NCBI GenBank assembly: GCA_021767325.1
Contig: JAASTM010000211.1
Span: 1 to 5,275, forward strand
From: Spirochaetales bacterium
GTDB taxonomy: Bacteria > Spirochaetota > Spirochaetia > DSM-16054 > Sediminispirochaetaceae
DNA: 5,275 nt
Direction: 5' to 3'
Shown here: positions 1 through 5,264 of the stretch, piece by piece
How the letters are laid out: each line of letters opens with the position of its first letter
Position numbering within the stretch: the stretch's first letter is position 1
The notes under the pieces: model-generated
Told to the model about the DNA's origin: nothing
The model's input: only the letters and a program-made list of their open reading frames with translations
Databases searched by the model: none
Made by a program: the position numbers and the translations under genes

Positions 1-407
1 ATGGTATTGTTCCACACTTGAATATTTCCGCTGGAGATATATGGCATCAACATTGAATAGAGCGCCTGCAAAGCTACCCACGGCTCATGACAGAGGGGGC
101 TTACATTACCCTCACCCGGATTAAAAAACCGGTTCTTATCCAACTTTCCGTTCAAGGGATAGTTACTGCGATAATAGGTACGAATACGCTCACGCAACTC
201 CCTATAACTGCCTGTACATCCGGTATCCCGGCTATCAATCCACGGGTTCTCATCTGGCGGTACACCTTGGGAGGTAAGTTGCCCTCCAATCCATTCCGCC
301 TCTTCGGTTACTATCGCTGAATATCCTAAACGTGCTACTGCAAGTGCAGCCGCAATTCCGCCTAGTCCGCCACCAATAATACAGACATCGGTGTTATACT
401 CTTTCAT
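1..407 (-). CDS. FAD-dependent oxidoreductase, N-terminal part (runs off left edge)
   Basis: This is the first 135 codons of a flavoprotein; the C-terminal part lies beyond position 1. The protein starts MKEYNTDVCIIGGGLGGIAA, a Rossmann beta-alpha-beta FAD-binding fold with the GxGxxG dinucleotide motif at residues 12-17 and an acidic residue at E35/E36 at the end of strand 2, expected to bind the adenosine ribose. Residues 39-53 (WIGGQLTSQGVPPDE), GCTGSY at 63-68 and VSPLCHEPWVA at 102-112 are, from memory, characteristic of the FAD-dependent oxidoreductase family PF12831, whose substrates are mostly unknown. No signal peptide is seen, so it should be cytoplasmic. The start lies 5 bases after the stop of the MalG-like permease, with a ribosome binding site inside the permease's last codons, so it is the fourth gene of the importer operon. 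I infer that it acts on the imported carbohydrate or a breakdown product; the reaction cannot be named. The family call is firm, the role is not. Confidence 0.9.
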   Translation of the reverse strand, partial: MKEYNTDVCIIGGGLGGIAAALAVARLGYSAIVTEEAEWIGGQLTSQGVPPDENPWIDSRDTGCTGSYRELRERIRTYYRSNYPLNGKLDKNRFFNPGEGNVSPLCHEPWVALQALYSMLMPYISSGNIQVWNNT

Positions 408-412
408 TGTTA

Positions 413-1312
413 TTATCCTTTCATACCCGAGAGGGCCATGCTGTTAGTTATCTTTTTCTGGGCAAACACATAGACTACGAGAATCGGCAATACCGACATG
501 GTGGTGGCCGCCAACTGTAAATTCCACAGCGGCATTCCATATGCATCGCGAAAATTACTCAGCGAAAGCGGTAGCGTGAATAATTCCAGATCGTTCACAA
601 AAACCAAGGGTTCTAAAAAGCTGTTCCAGCTGTAGAGAAAAGTAAGTATGGCCGCAGCACTGAGAGCCGAGCGCGAAATAGGCATCGCAATACGTAAAAA
701 GGTGTTGAACAGCCCCAGACCGTCAATCCGCGCCGCTTCTTCTAGTTCAACGGGAAGTGTGAGAAAGTATTGCCGCATGATGAAGGTCGCCACTACTCCC
801 TGCGAGCCAAATATCGGGATAAGAATAAGCGGAATATGCGTATTGATCAGGTTGAAGCTCTTCATTAAAAAGAAGTTCGGTACGATTGTTACCTCAATCG
901 GCATCATCATGGAACTGAGAAGGAGGAGAAACAGGACGGAACTTCCCTTGAACCGAAACCGAGCAAAGGCATACCCGGCCAAACTGGCAACAAATAGAGT
1001 TCCCAGTGTCACCAATACCGCGATGTAAATACTGTTGATGTAATGCTGGGCATATGGCTGATAATCAAAAGCTTCCGGAAAGTTACTCCAGCGGATCGAT
1101 GCAGGGATGATAGACAAATCTGCAAAGATTTCGTTTACCCCTTTTAGAGAGCCTGCTGCCATCCATAGAAAGGGGAACAGGAAAGGTATTGAGAGCGCTA
1201 ATAGGCAGCTGTAAAACAGCATGCGTTTTAGAATTTCTATCCAAGGAACATCAAGTGTGTGCGGATTCTTTGCAATGATTTTCATTTCGTACTCCACGGC
1301 CTTACTGCTCAT
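413..1312 (-). CDS. Carbohydrate ABC transporter permease, MalG-like (CUT1 family)
   Basis: This is an inner-membrane subunit of a binding-protein-dependent sugar importer, 299 residues, close to the usual 270-300 for the family. It shows several hydrophobic membrane segments, the first at about 32-52 (ending FLFPFLWM), followed by AAGSLK, typical of MalG-type proteins. The cytoplasmic EAA loop that docks on the ATPase is at residues 192-211 (EAARIDGLGLF...P), with the conserved glycine at 198. FLYSWNSFLEPL at 225-236 and the tail ending ALSGMKG are also typical. The gene overlaps the upstream MalF-like permease by 11 bases. AAGGTG lies 7 bases before the chosen ATG at 1312. A second in-frame ATG (codon 10, position 1285) has GGAG 6 bases upstream and would remove the overlap, so the true N-terminus is uncertain by nine residues. 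It should pair with the neighbouring permease; the substrate is unknown. Confidence 0.96.
   Translation of the reverse strand: MSSKAVEYEMKIIAKNPHTLDVPWIEILKRMLFYSCLLALSIPFLFPFLWMAAGSLKGVNEIFADLSIIPASIRWSNFPEAFDYQPYAQHYINSIYIAVLVTLGTLFVASLAGYAFARFRFKGSSVLFLLLLSSMMMPIEVTIVPNFFLMKSFNLINTHIPLILIPIFGSQGVVATFIMRQYFLTLPVELEEAARIDGLGLFNTFLRIAMPISRSALSAAAILTFLYSWNSFLEPLVFVNDLELFTLPLSLSNFRDAYGMPLWNLQLAATTMSVLPILVVYVFAQKKITNSMALSGMKG
416..421 (-). promoter_or_regulatory. Ribosome binding site of the oxidoreductase gene, inside the permease stop region
   Basis: On the minus strand the permease ends ATG AAA GGA TAA and the oxidoreductase ATG follows 5 bases later. The AAAGGA at 416-421 sits 8 bases before that ATG and is the only Shine-Dalgarno-like sequence there. 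Ribosomes finishing the permease would cover this site, which suggests translational coupling of the two genes. It also supports the start at 407. Confidence 0.7.
1292..1295 (-). promoter_or_regulatory. Alternative ribosome binding site for the MalG-like permease
   Basis: GGAG at 1292-1295 on the minus strand lies 6 bases before an in-frame ATG at 1285-1283 (codon 10). The first start at 1312 has AAGGTG at 1320-1325 with 7-base spacing. Both are workable. The downstream start would leave 16 bases after the upstream permease stop instead of an overlap. I keep the longer form because the overlap arrangement is common in such operons, with little to separate the two. Confidence 0.35.
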
Positions 1313-2204
1313 AATGGGACACCTTTTTGCGTATACTCCACTGCGATAGGGTCAGTACCAATACAATCAGGAATAGAATAACTGCCAAACCACTTGCATA
1401 CCCTGTTTCAAAAAACTGAAACGCTTGATGATAAATGTAATACACCATTACCATGGTAGCGTTGTTCGGACCGCCAGCGGTTAATAGCATGATATGGTCA
1501 AATACTTTGAGCGAACCGATTACCGTAAGAACAGAAATCATGAGAGTGGTCGGCATAAGCAAAGGAAACGTTATCTTGTGGAATATTGTCCACCGGCCGG
1601 CTCCATCGATGGTCGCCGCTTCCATAAGCTGTGTCGGAAGGTTCGTGATAGCCGCCATATACAGCACAATATTCATACCAAGATTCTTAAATACTCTGGT
1701 GATGATTACACTGAACATAGCCCAATGTGGCTCCCGCAGCCAGTTAGGACCAGTGATACCGAATATCTCCAGGTAGCGATTTACCAAGCCCGCCTCACCC
1801 TGCAATAAAAATTTCCACACTATTGCCCATGCAACTGCGGAAGTAACTACCGGAGTAAAGAACACAGTTCTAAAGAAAGTAGTTCCGCGGAACTGCTTAC
1901 TCAAAATCAAAGAAATTGCCAGCGCAAGAGCAATGTTAGTCGGTACCAACCCCATTGTAAAAATCAGACTGTTCACCAATGTCTTTGTGAACAGAGGATC
2001 CATTTGTATCATCTGGATGTAATTCTGTAACCCGACAAAGCTTACCTGCCCCGATAGTAAATTTCTCGACTGCAAACTGAATATGAAGACTGCTACTAGA
2101 GGACCCAGCACGAAGATGAAGAAGCCGGCCATCTGCGGAGCTATAAACAGGTAAGGTGCGTACCACCCCTTTTTACGCTGCCGCCCTTGCACTATTGAAG
2201 CCAT
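1302..2204 (-). CDS. Carbohydrate ABC transporter permease, MalF/UgpA-like (CUT1 family)
   Basis: This is the partner inner-membrane subunit of the sugar importer, 300 residues. A basic N-terminus (RQRKKGW) precedes a first membrane helix at about residues 15-45 (WYAPYLFIAPQMAGFFIF...), the usual beginning of UgpA/LacF/MsmF-type permeases. Further helices follow at roughly 78-101, 114-134, 162-186, 219-240 and 270-290. The EAA loop for ATPase contact is at 195-214 (EAATIDGAGRWTIFHKITFP) with the key glycine at 201. LTAGGPNNAT at 241-250 matches the family's LTxGGPxxxT signature. It lacks the long extra N-terminal region of E. coli MalF, as most CUT1 permeases do. AGGGG at 2212-2216 is 7 bases before the ATG. 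It follows the binding-protein gene after a 68-base gap containing a hairpin and overlaps the MalG-like gene. Family assignment is firm; the sugar is unknown. Confidence 0.96.
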   Translation of the reverse strand: MASIVQGRQRKKGWYAPYLFIAPQMAGFFIFVLGPLVAVFIFSLQSRNLLSGQVSFVGLQNYIQMIQMDPLFTKTLVNSLIFTMGLVPTNIALALAISLILSKQFRGTTFFRTVFFTPVVTSAVAWAIVWKFLLQGEAGLVNRYLEIFGITGPNWLREPHWAMFSVIITRVFKNLGMNIVLYMAAITNLPTQLMEAATIDGAGRWTIFHKITFPLLMPTTLMISVLTVIGSLKVFDHIMLLTAGGPNNATMVMVYYIYHQAFQFFETGYASGLAVILFLIVLVLTLSQWSIRKKVSHYEQ

Positions 2205-2226
2205 ACATTTACCCCTATTAAAACGC

Positions 2227-2264
2227 CGAGCGCCGCTCCTCTTGATGAGTATGAGCAGCGCTCG
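2227..2264 (-). repeat. Intercistronic hairpin between binding-protein and permease genes
   Basis: On the minus-strand transcript CGAGCGCTGCTC (2264-2253) can pair with GAGCGGCGCTCG (2238-2227), giving a 12-bp GC-rich stem with one U.G wobble and a 14-base loop. It begins 8 bases after the binding-protein stop and is followed by GCGTTTTAATAG, which has only four T residues in a row, so it is at best a leaky terminator. Such hairpins after the binding-protein gene are known in malEFG-type operons, where they protect the upstream message from 3' decay and allow far more binding protein than permease. That role is inferred here. Confidence 0.75.
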
Positions 2265-2272
2265 CTTAGAAA

Positions 2273-3550
2273 TTACTGATTAAGCAGAGGCTGCACTTTT
2301 TCTGCGACCCGATTCATGATGGCGTCGACATCAGCATCAGCCGTCCACAGCGTATCGAACTCCGCCCGGGCGGTGAGATCGATTTTCGGAAAGTTCGGAT
2401 GGAACGAAAGCACTTCACCTTTCTCAATACTGGTAGCCACTACATCACGCATCTGCTCTTTGGAAATAGCCGCATTTGCGGAAAGAAAGGCTTCATCGTA
2501 AAGCACTGATTCTCTGGCCGGAGGAAAGTATTCAGCCATCTTTTTTACGTTCATCTTATTCGTCATAAAAGCAACAAAGTCAGCTGCAATTTCGCGGTTC
2601 TCACTGGCCTTAAATGCAACTACCGCTGCCTGTCCGATCACATAGGCTTCTCCAGCTGGACCTTTTGGCATAACTGCTATTCCCCAATCAAAGGATGCGT
2701 CCTTCAGCTTTCCGACCCGGCTGATCTGTCCCACTGTCATAGCGGCATTACCGGCATAAAAATCACTCTGACTGCCAGGAGGTACCACACTCTTATCTTC
2801 GTAGATCATAGAATGAAAGAGTTCCACCGCTTCAATAGCTTCGGGAGTATCGAGTTGACAGTTCCCATTACTGTCCCAGGCGTCCGCTCCATATGCCCGC
2901 ATAATCGGTATCAATGTATGCCACACCCGCACATCGTATCCCTGACCATCCATAGTCTGGAAGGCGTACACCCCAGTCTCTTCCTTGATGGTCTTTGCAA
3001 TATCTCGCAGCTTTTCCCATGTCCAGTCACCCTCGGCAGCCAATTCATTCGGGTTCGGAACACCTGCTTGTGTGAATAAATCAGCATTGTACAGCATGAT
3101 GAAAGGAGATGTTGAAAATGGGAGACCATACACCTGATCACCTCTCTCCCAGAGGGTCATCGCAGAATCGGAAAAATCATCATAGTCGTACTGTTCGGCC
3201 GCGTTGCTCAAATCGGACAGAACACCGGCATCGATAAATGAAGGCCCCGAGTTTTCTACCAACCACCCACAATCCGGCGGATTGCTTCCAGCCAGCTGTA
3301 TGGTGACTTTAGATACATAATCCGAAAAGGGAATTGTATCTAGCTGCACCTTTACATTCGGATGCTTGGCAGTATACTTCGCTGCAATCTCATTCAGCAT
3401 ATTAAGGTGCCCATCGAAACCTGACCATAAGGTAAACCGTAGAGTCACTTCTTCATCAGCAGAGGAGGATTGCTCCTGCTGTCCGCCCGCCCACACTAAA
3501 CTACTGCAAATCAGCAGCACTATTAAGGCTAAACTAACTCTCGTCTTCAT
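2273..3550 (-). CDS. Extracellular carbohydrate-binding protein of ABC importer (family 1)
   Basis: This 425-residue exported protein is the likely sugar receptor of the importer. Residues 1-21 form a signal peptide: MKTR, a hydrophobic core, then cleavage after VWA, leaving GGQQEQSSS. C15 lies within the core as LLIC, which does not fit a lipobox (Ile at -1), so a soluble periplasmic form is favoured over a lipoprotein. The mature part has the family 1 pattern: VTLRFTLWSG at 35-44, an AAKYTAKHPNVKV segment at 56-68, YGLPFSTSPFIMLYNADLF at 141-159, a TWEKLRDIAKTI segment at 177-188, FYAGNAAMTVG at 264-274, MPKGPAG at 294-300 and FPPARESVL at 342-350. Length is normal for the family (about 400-440). 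A strong AAGGAGGG at 3555-3562 lies 4 bases before the ATG, but may be locked in a hairpin. It is first in the operon, divergent from the LacI regulator. The ligand cannot be told from sequence. Confidence 0.96.
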   Translation of the reverse strand: MKTRVSLALIVLLICSSLVWAGGQQEQSSSADEEVTLRFTLWSGFDGHLNMLNEIAAKYTAKHPNVKVQLDTIPFSDYVSKVTIQLAGSNPPDCGWLVENSGPSFIDAGVLSDLSNAAEQYDYDDFSDSAMTLWERGDQVYGLPFSTSPFIMLYNADLFTQAGVPNPNELAAEGDWTWEKLRDIAKTIKEETGVYAFQTMDGQGYDVRVWHTLIPIMRAYGADAWDSNGNCQLDTPEAIEAVELFHSMIYEDKSVVPPGSQSDFYAGNAAMTVGQISRVGKLKDASFDWGIAVMPKGPAGEAYVIGQAAVVAFKASENREIAADFVAFMTNKMNVKKMAEYFPPARESVLYDEAFLSANAAISKEQMRDVVATSIEKGEVLSFHPNFPKIDLTARAEFDTLWTADADVDAIMNRVAEKVQPLLNQ

Positions 3551-3552
3551 TT

Positions 3553-3573
3553 TTCCCTCCTTTTAGGTGGAAA
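3553..3573 (-). promoter_or_regulatory. Possible hairpin masking the binding-protein ribosome binding site
   Basis: On the transcript TTTCCACCT (3573-3565) faces AGGAGGGAA (3561-3553) across an AAA loop. Eight of nine positions can pair, including one U.G, with a single A.A mismatch in the middle. The 3' arm is the Shine-Dalgarno sequence itself. The stem is interrupted, so it may be only a transient structure. A role in translation control is inferred. Confidence 0.4.
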
Positions 3574-3583
3574 TCCTTGGATA

Positions 3584-3603
3584 TTGATTAAGCGCTTTAT
3601 CAA
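3584..3603. promoter_or_regulatory. LacI-type operator 1 at the importer operon start site
   Basis: TTGATTAAGCGCTTTATCAA is a 20-bp near-perfect palindrome; only the symmetric pair at positions 6 and 15 breaks symmetry. The centre reads AAGCGCTT with the C-G step into which LacI-family hinge helices insert. It covers the predicted transcription start (about 3601) and the first bases of the binding-protein leader, so a bound repressor would block the importer promoter. The adjacent LacI-family gene is the obvious binder. Confidence 0.82.
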
Positions 3604-3607
3604 CTTA

Positions 3608-3636
3608 ATTATCACCCCACATAAGTAATCTGTCAA
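3608..3636 (-). promoter_or_regulatory. Sigma-70-type promoter of the importer operon
   Basis: On the minus strand a perfect -35 TTGACA (3636-3631) is followed by a 17-base spacer and GATAAT (3613-3608), five of six matches to the -10 consensus. The start is expected near 3601, giving a leader of about 51 bases. Operator 1 overlaps the start site and A-rich tracts lie just upstream of the -35 element. Confidence 0.85.
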
Positions 3637-3638
3637 TG

Positions 3639-3674
3639 TTTTTTTCCGATTTTTTCCCATTATTTTCCATTTTT
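3639..3674 (-). promoter_or_regulatory. Phased A-tracts upstream of the importer promoter (UP-like element)
   Basis: Reading the minus strand, A-runs of 5, 4, 6 and 7 bases occur at 3674-3670, 3666-3663, 3655-3650 and 3645-3639, immediately upstream of the TTGACA. The two nearest the promoter are centred about one helical turn apart. Such tracts bend DNA and can contact the RNA polymerase alpha subunit, raising promoter strength, or may help a loop between the two operators. The function is inferred from position and composition. Confidence 0.45.
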
Positions 3675-3713
3675 CTACTCACATTTGATAATTACGGCGA
3701 GTTAGATAACTTT

Positions 3714-3733
3714 TTGATTAATCGTTTTATCTT
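3714..3733. promoter_or_regulatory. LacI-type operator 2 at the regulator's own promoter
   Basis: TTGATTAATCGTTTTATCTT matches operator 1 at 16 of 20 positions in the same orientation, keeping the central CG, the left TTGATTAA arm and the right TTTATC. It is less symmetric, so it is probably the weaker site. Its start lies 130 bp from that of operator 1. Its position over the -35 element suggests autorepression and possible cooperative looping with operator 1. Confidence 0.68.
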
Positions 3734-3742
3734 ATTGATAAT
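3714..3742 (+). promoter_or_regulatory. Candidate promoter of the LacI-family gene, overlapping operator 2
   Basis: TTGATT (3714-3719) and GATAAT (3737-3742) are separated by 17 bases, matching four and five of six consensus positions. The start would be near 3749, giving a leader of about 35 bases. The -35 and most of the spacer are operator 2, so the regulator would repress itself. A second possibility is the extended -10 TGATATAGT at 3763-3771, which would start transcription only about 6 bases before the ATG. Confidence 0.6.
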
Positions 3743-3783
3743 TCTATAGCCTTTTTCCCCTCTGATATAGTAGATTGGGTTGT

Positions 3784-4836
3784 ATGGCACAGAAAAAACG
3801 ACCGAGTTTGAAAGATATTGCCCAGGCTGCCGGAGTCTCACCGGCCGCAGTTTCTGCAGTTGTGAATAACAAAAGCGGCGGCAGCATCCGCGTAAGCCCT
3901 TCTACACGTCAAAGAGTACTAGAAGCTATGCAGGAACTTGGTTATGTGGCACATCCGGCTGCCAAGATCCTAGCCGGCGGACGCAATGACATTATTGCAG
4001 TGTTCACCTACGAAGCAATATTCCCGTTTGCTACACGGAATTTCTATTACCCCTTTCTACAAGCAATTGAACAGGAGGCCGAACGCCACGGCCAAGATCT
4101 TCTCCTGGTAACCAGCGCTTCGGCTGAGGATGGCAGCCGTTCTATTTATCGCAACGGCTTAAACCGACTGCGTCTGGCCGACGGAGCAATTTTACTGGGT
4201 TTAAGAAAAAATGAAGATGAGATGATACGCTTAATAAACGAGGAGTTTCCGGTAGTAATAGTTGGTCACCGCGAACTACCTGGAGTAGAGCCATCATTCG
4301 TGGGCGCCGACTACACCGCCGCAACTAAAACCTTAGTGGAGATGCTGCTGAATAAGGGGCATAAGTCAATAATGTTTTTAGGAGTACCAGATTCGGGAGA
4401 ACCTGGAAAAGAGAGAATTCACGGGTATATTGAAGCAATGCAAGCAGCCGCACTTCCCTATGAAGACAAGCTGGTAACTATCACACCTGAAACGCTCACT
4501 TCAAATTTCTTGAGAGAAAGGCTCGGACTGGGTGATACCGCATTTGTCACTGAGAGCTTCAGTATAGCCGAAAGCCTGGCAAGCGTTGCTGAAAACATGA
4601 ACTTAGACATACCACAAGACTTTTCGATTGTAGTGCTCGGCGGTCCACATGAAAACCCCAAGCACAATATCAACTGGACGACTTTAGTGACCCCTGCCCA
4701 GCAAATGGGAACCCAAGCCTACCGTATGCTTATTGAGCTTTTACACAACCCCGATTCTCCACCACTGCAGAAAACCTTAGATTGTGATATTCTGGAAGGA
4801 GCCACTATAGCCGAGCCTCCACGGCCAAAAAGATAA
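3784..4836 (+). CDS. LacI/PurR-family transcriptional regulator of the importer operon
   Basis: This 350-residue cytoplasmic DNA-binding repressor has the normal family length (330-360). Residues 8-29 form the N-terminal helix-turn-helix (SLKDIAQAAGVS, then recognition helix PAAVSAVVNN). The hinge is at about 52-66 (LGYVAHPAAKILAGG), with L63 as the minor-groove-inserting leucine. From residue 69 (DIIAVF) follows a periplasmic-binding-protein-like ligand domain, with DGAILLG at 133-139, VVIVGHR at 157-163, GHKSIMFLG at 192-200 and a C-terminal DILEGATIAEPP at 335-346. Relative to E. coli LacI recognition residues Y17, Q18 and R22, this protein has P20, A21 and A25, so its operator will differ. 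I chose ATG 3784; an in-frame TTG at 3775 would add three residues. No good Shine-Dalgarno precedes either start. It is divergent from the importer genes, and paired operators between them suggest local control and autoregulation. The inducer is unknown. Confidence 0.95.
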   Translation: MAQKKRPSLKDIAQAAGVSPAAVSAVVNNKSGGSIRVSPSTRQRVLEAMQELGYVAHPAAKILAGGRNDIIAVFTYEAIFPFATRNFYYPFLQAIEQEAERHGQDLLLVTSASAEDGSRSIYRNGLNRLRLADGAILLGLRKNEDEMIRLINEEFPVVIVGHRELPGVEPSFVGADYTAATKTLVEMLLNKGHKSIMFLGVPDSGEPGKERIHGYIEAMQAAALPYEDKLVTITPETLTSNFLRERLGLGDTAFVTESFSIAESLASVAENMNLDIPQDFSIVVLGGPHENPKHNINWTTLVTPAQQMGTQAYRMLIELLHNPDSPPLQKTLDCDILEGATIAEPPRPKR

Positions 4837-4863
4837 CGTGAAGATGATTTGGCACCTCTTTAC

Positions 4864-4888
4864 CAAACCTAAGTAATTTTCAGGTTTG
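4864..4888. terminator. Weak hairpin between convergent genes, possible terminator
   Basis: CAAACCT (4864-4870) and AGGTTTG (4882-4888) form a perfect 7-bp inverted repeat around an 11-base loop, 27 bases after the regulator stop and about 46 bases after the stop of the convergent thioredoxin-like gene. Neither side has a T-run, so it is not a textbook intrinsic terminator. Position between convergent genes is the main support. Confidence 0.3.
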
Positions 4889-4934
4889 TGGAAGCCTTAT
4901 ACCGCATATCCTGCCTTATAGCTCAATACACGGC

Positions 4935-5165
4935 TCAGCGCAGCAGCGCGGCGATTTTGTCTGCGCTTAGTACCTTACCGGCCGACTTCACCTCACCGTC
5001 GATTGCCAGTGCCGGGGTCATCACCGCGCCCATCTCCATGATTTTGTCCGAATCGGTAATCTTTTCGATCGACGCCTCCACGCCGGCCGCATCTATGGCC
5101 GCCTGTGCGTTTTCGGCAAGCTGCTGACATTTGGGGCAGCCGCCTCCGAGTATCTGAATTGTCAT
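4935..5165 (-). CDS. Small thioredoxin-like protein with CPKC motif (redox-active disulfide protein 2 type)
   Basis: This 76-residue protein is a minimal thioredoxin/glutaredoxin fold. It opens MTIQILGGGCPKCQQLAE, a first strand followed by the CxxC redox pair at C10 and C13. MTPALAIDGEV at 49-59 carries the cis-proline (P51) that faces the active site, and the end KVLSADKIAALLR is the closing helix. Length and motifs match the small family named redox-active disulfide protein 2 (TIGR00412-like). It has no signal peptide, so it should be cytoplasmic and take part in thiol-disulfide exchange with an unknown partner; in many genomes relatives sit beside an ArsR regulator and a permease, which are not visible here. 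A strong AGGAGGG at 5171-5177 lies 5 bases before the ATG. The gene looks more GC-rich than its neighbours. It is convergent with the regulator, has its own promoter and is probably unrelated to the sugar operon. Confidence 0.9.
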   Translation of the reverse strand: MTIQILGGGCPKCQQLAENAQAAIDAAGVEASIEKITDSDKIMEMGAVMTPALAIDGEVKSAGKVLSADKIAALLR

Positions 5166-5206
5166 AAAATCCCTCCTATTGATACGTAACTGTTGATTTT
5201 TATTTG

Positions 5207-5230
5207 TTATTTGGCTATATTACCAAATAA
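5207..5230. promoter_or_regulatory. 24-bp dyad, likely operator upstream of the thioredoxin-like gene
   Basis: TTATTTGG (5207-5214) and CCAAATAA (5223-5230) are perfect 8-base inverted arms. The inner eight bases CTATATTA include a symmetric ATAT centre, so 20 of 24 positions obey the two-fold symmetry. It covers the -10 element of the thioredoxin-like gene and lies between that gene and a possible plus-strand start at 5265. An A/T-rich dyad of this size would suit a dimeric winged-helix repressor such as an ArsR-family protein, but no such gene is visible here. Confidence 0.55.
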
Positions 5231-5245
5231 GCAATACTATGTAAA
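5217..5245 (-). promoter_or_regulatory. Candidate promoter of the thioredoxin-like gene
   Basis: On the minus strand TTTACA (5245-5240) is followed after 17 bases by TAATAT (5222-5217), matching five and four of six consensus positions. The start would be near 5210, leaving a leader of about 45 bases before the ATG at 5165. The -10 element lies inside the 24-bp dyad, so the promoter is probably regulated. Confidence 0.55.
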
Positions 5246-5264
5246 GTTACAAGGAAGCCTGTAT

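Noticed and set aside
87..320. Open frame on the plus strand opposite the oxidoreductase
   Set aside because: The minus strand there encodes conserved flavoprotein motifs continuously, so the plus frame is a by-product.
648..1028. Open frame on the plus strand opposite the MalG-like permease
   Set aside because: It is a shadow of a clearly real permease gene; the predicted peptide is arginine-rich without recognisable domains.
2277..2285. TGATTAAGC, matching nine bases of an operator half-site
   Set aside because: It lies in the last codons and stop of the binding-protein gene and has no matching second half, so it is most simply coding sequence.
3639..3674. T-rich plus-strand stretch as an intrinsic terminator or replication-origin element
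   Set aside because: No GC-rich stem precedes the T-runs and no repeated initiator boxes are present; the location upstream of TTGACA fits promoter A-tracts better.
4894..4920. Direct repeat GCCTTATA at 4894-4901 and 4913-4920
   Set aside because: Only two 8-base copies in a short gap between convergent genes, with no symmetry or promoter context; could be chance.
4888..5127. Open frame on the plus strand opposite the thioredoxin-like gene
   Set aside because: The minus frame has a strong ribosome binding site, CPKC and cis-proline motifs; the plus frame is serine/alanine-rich noise with no start signals.
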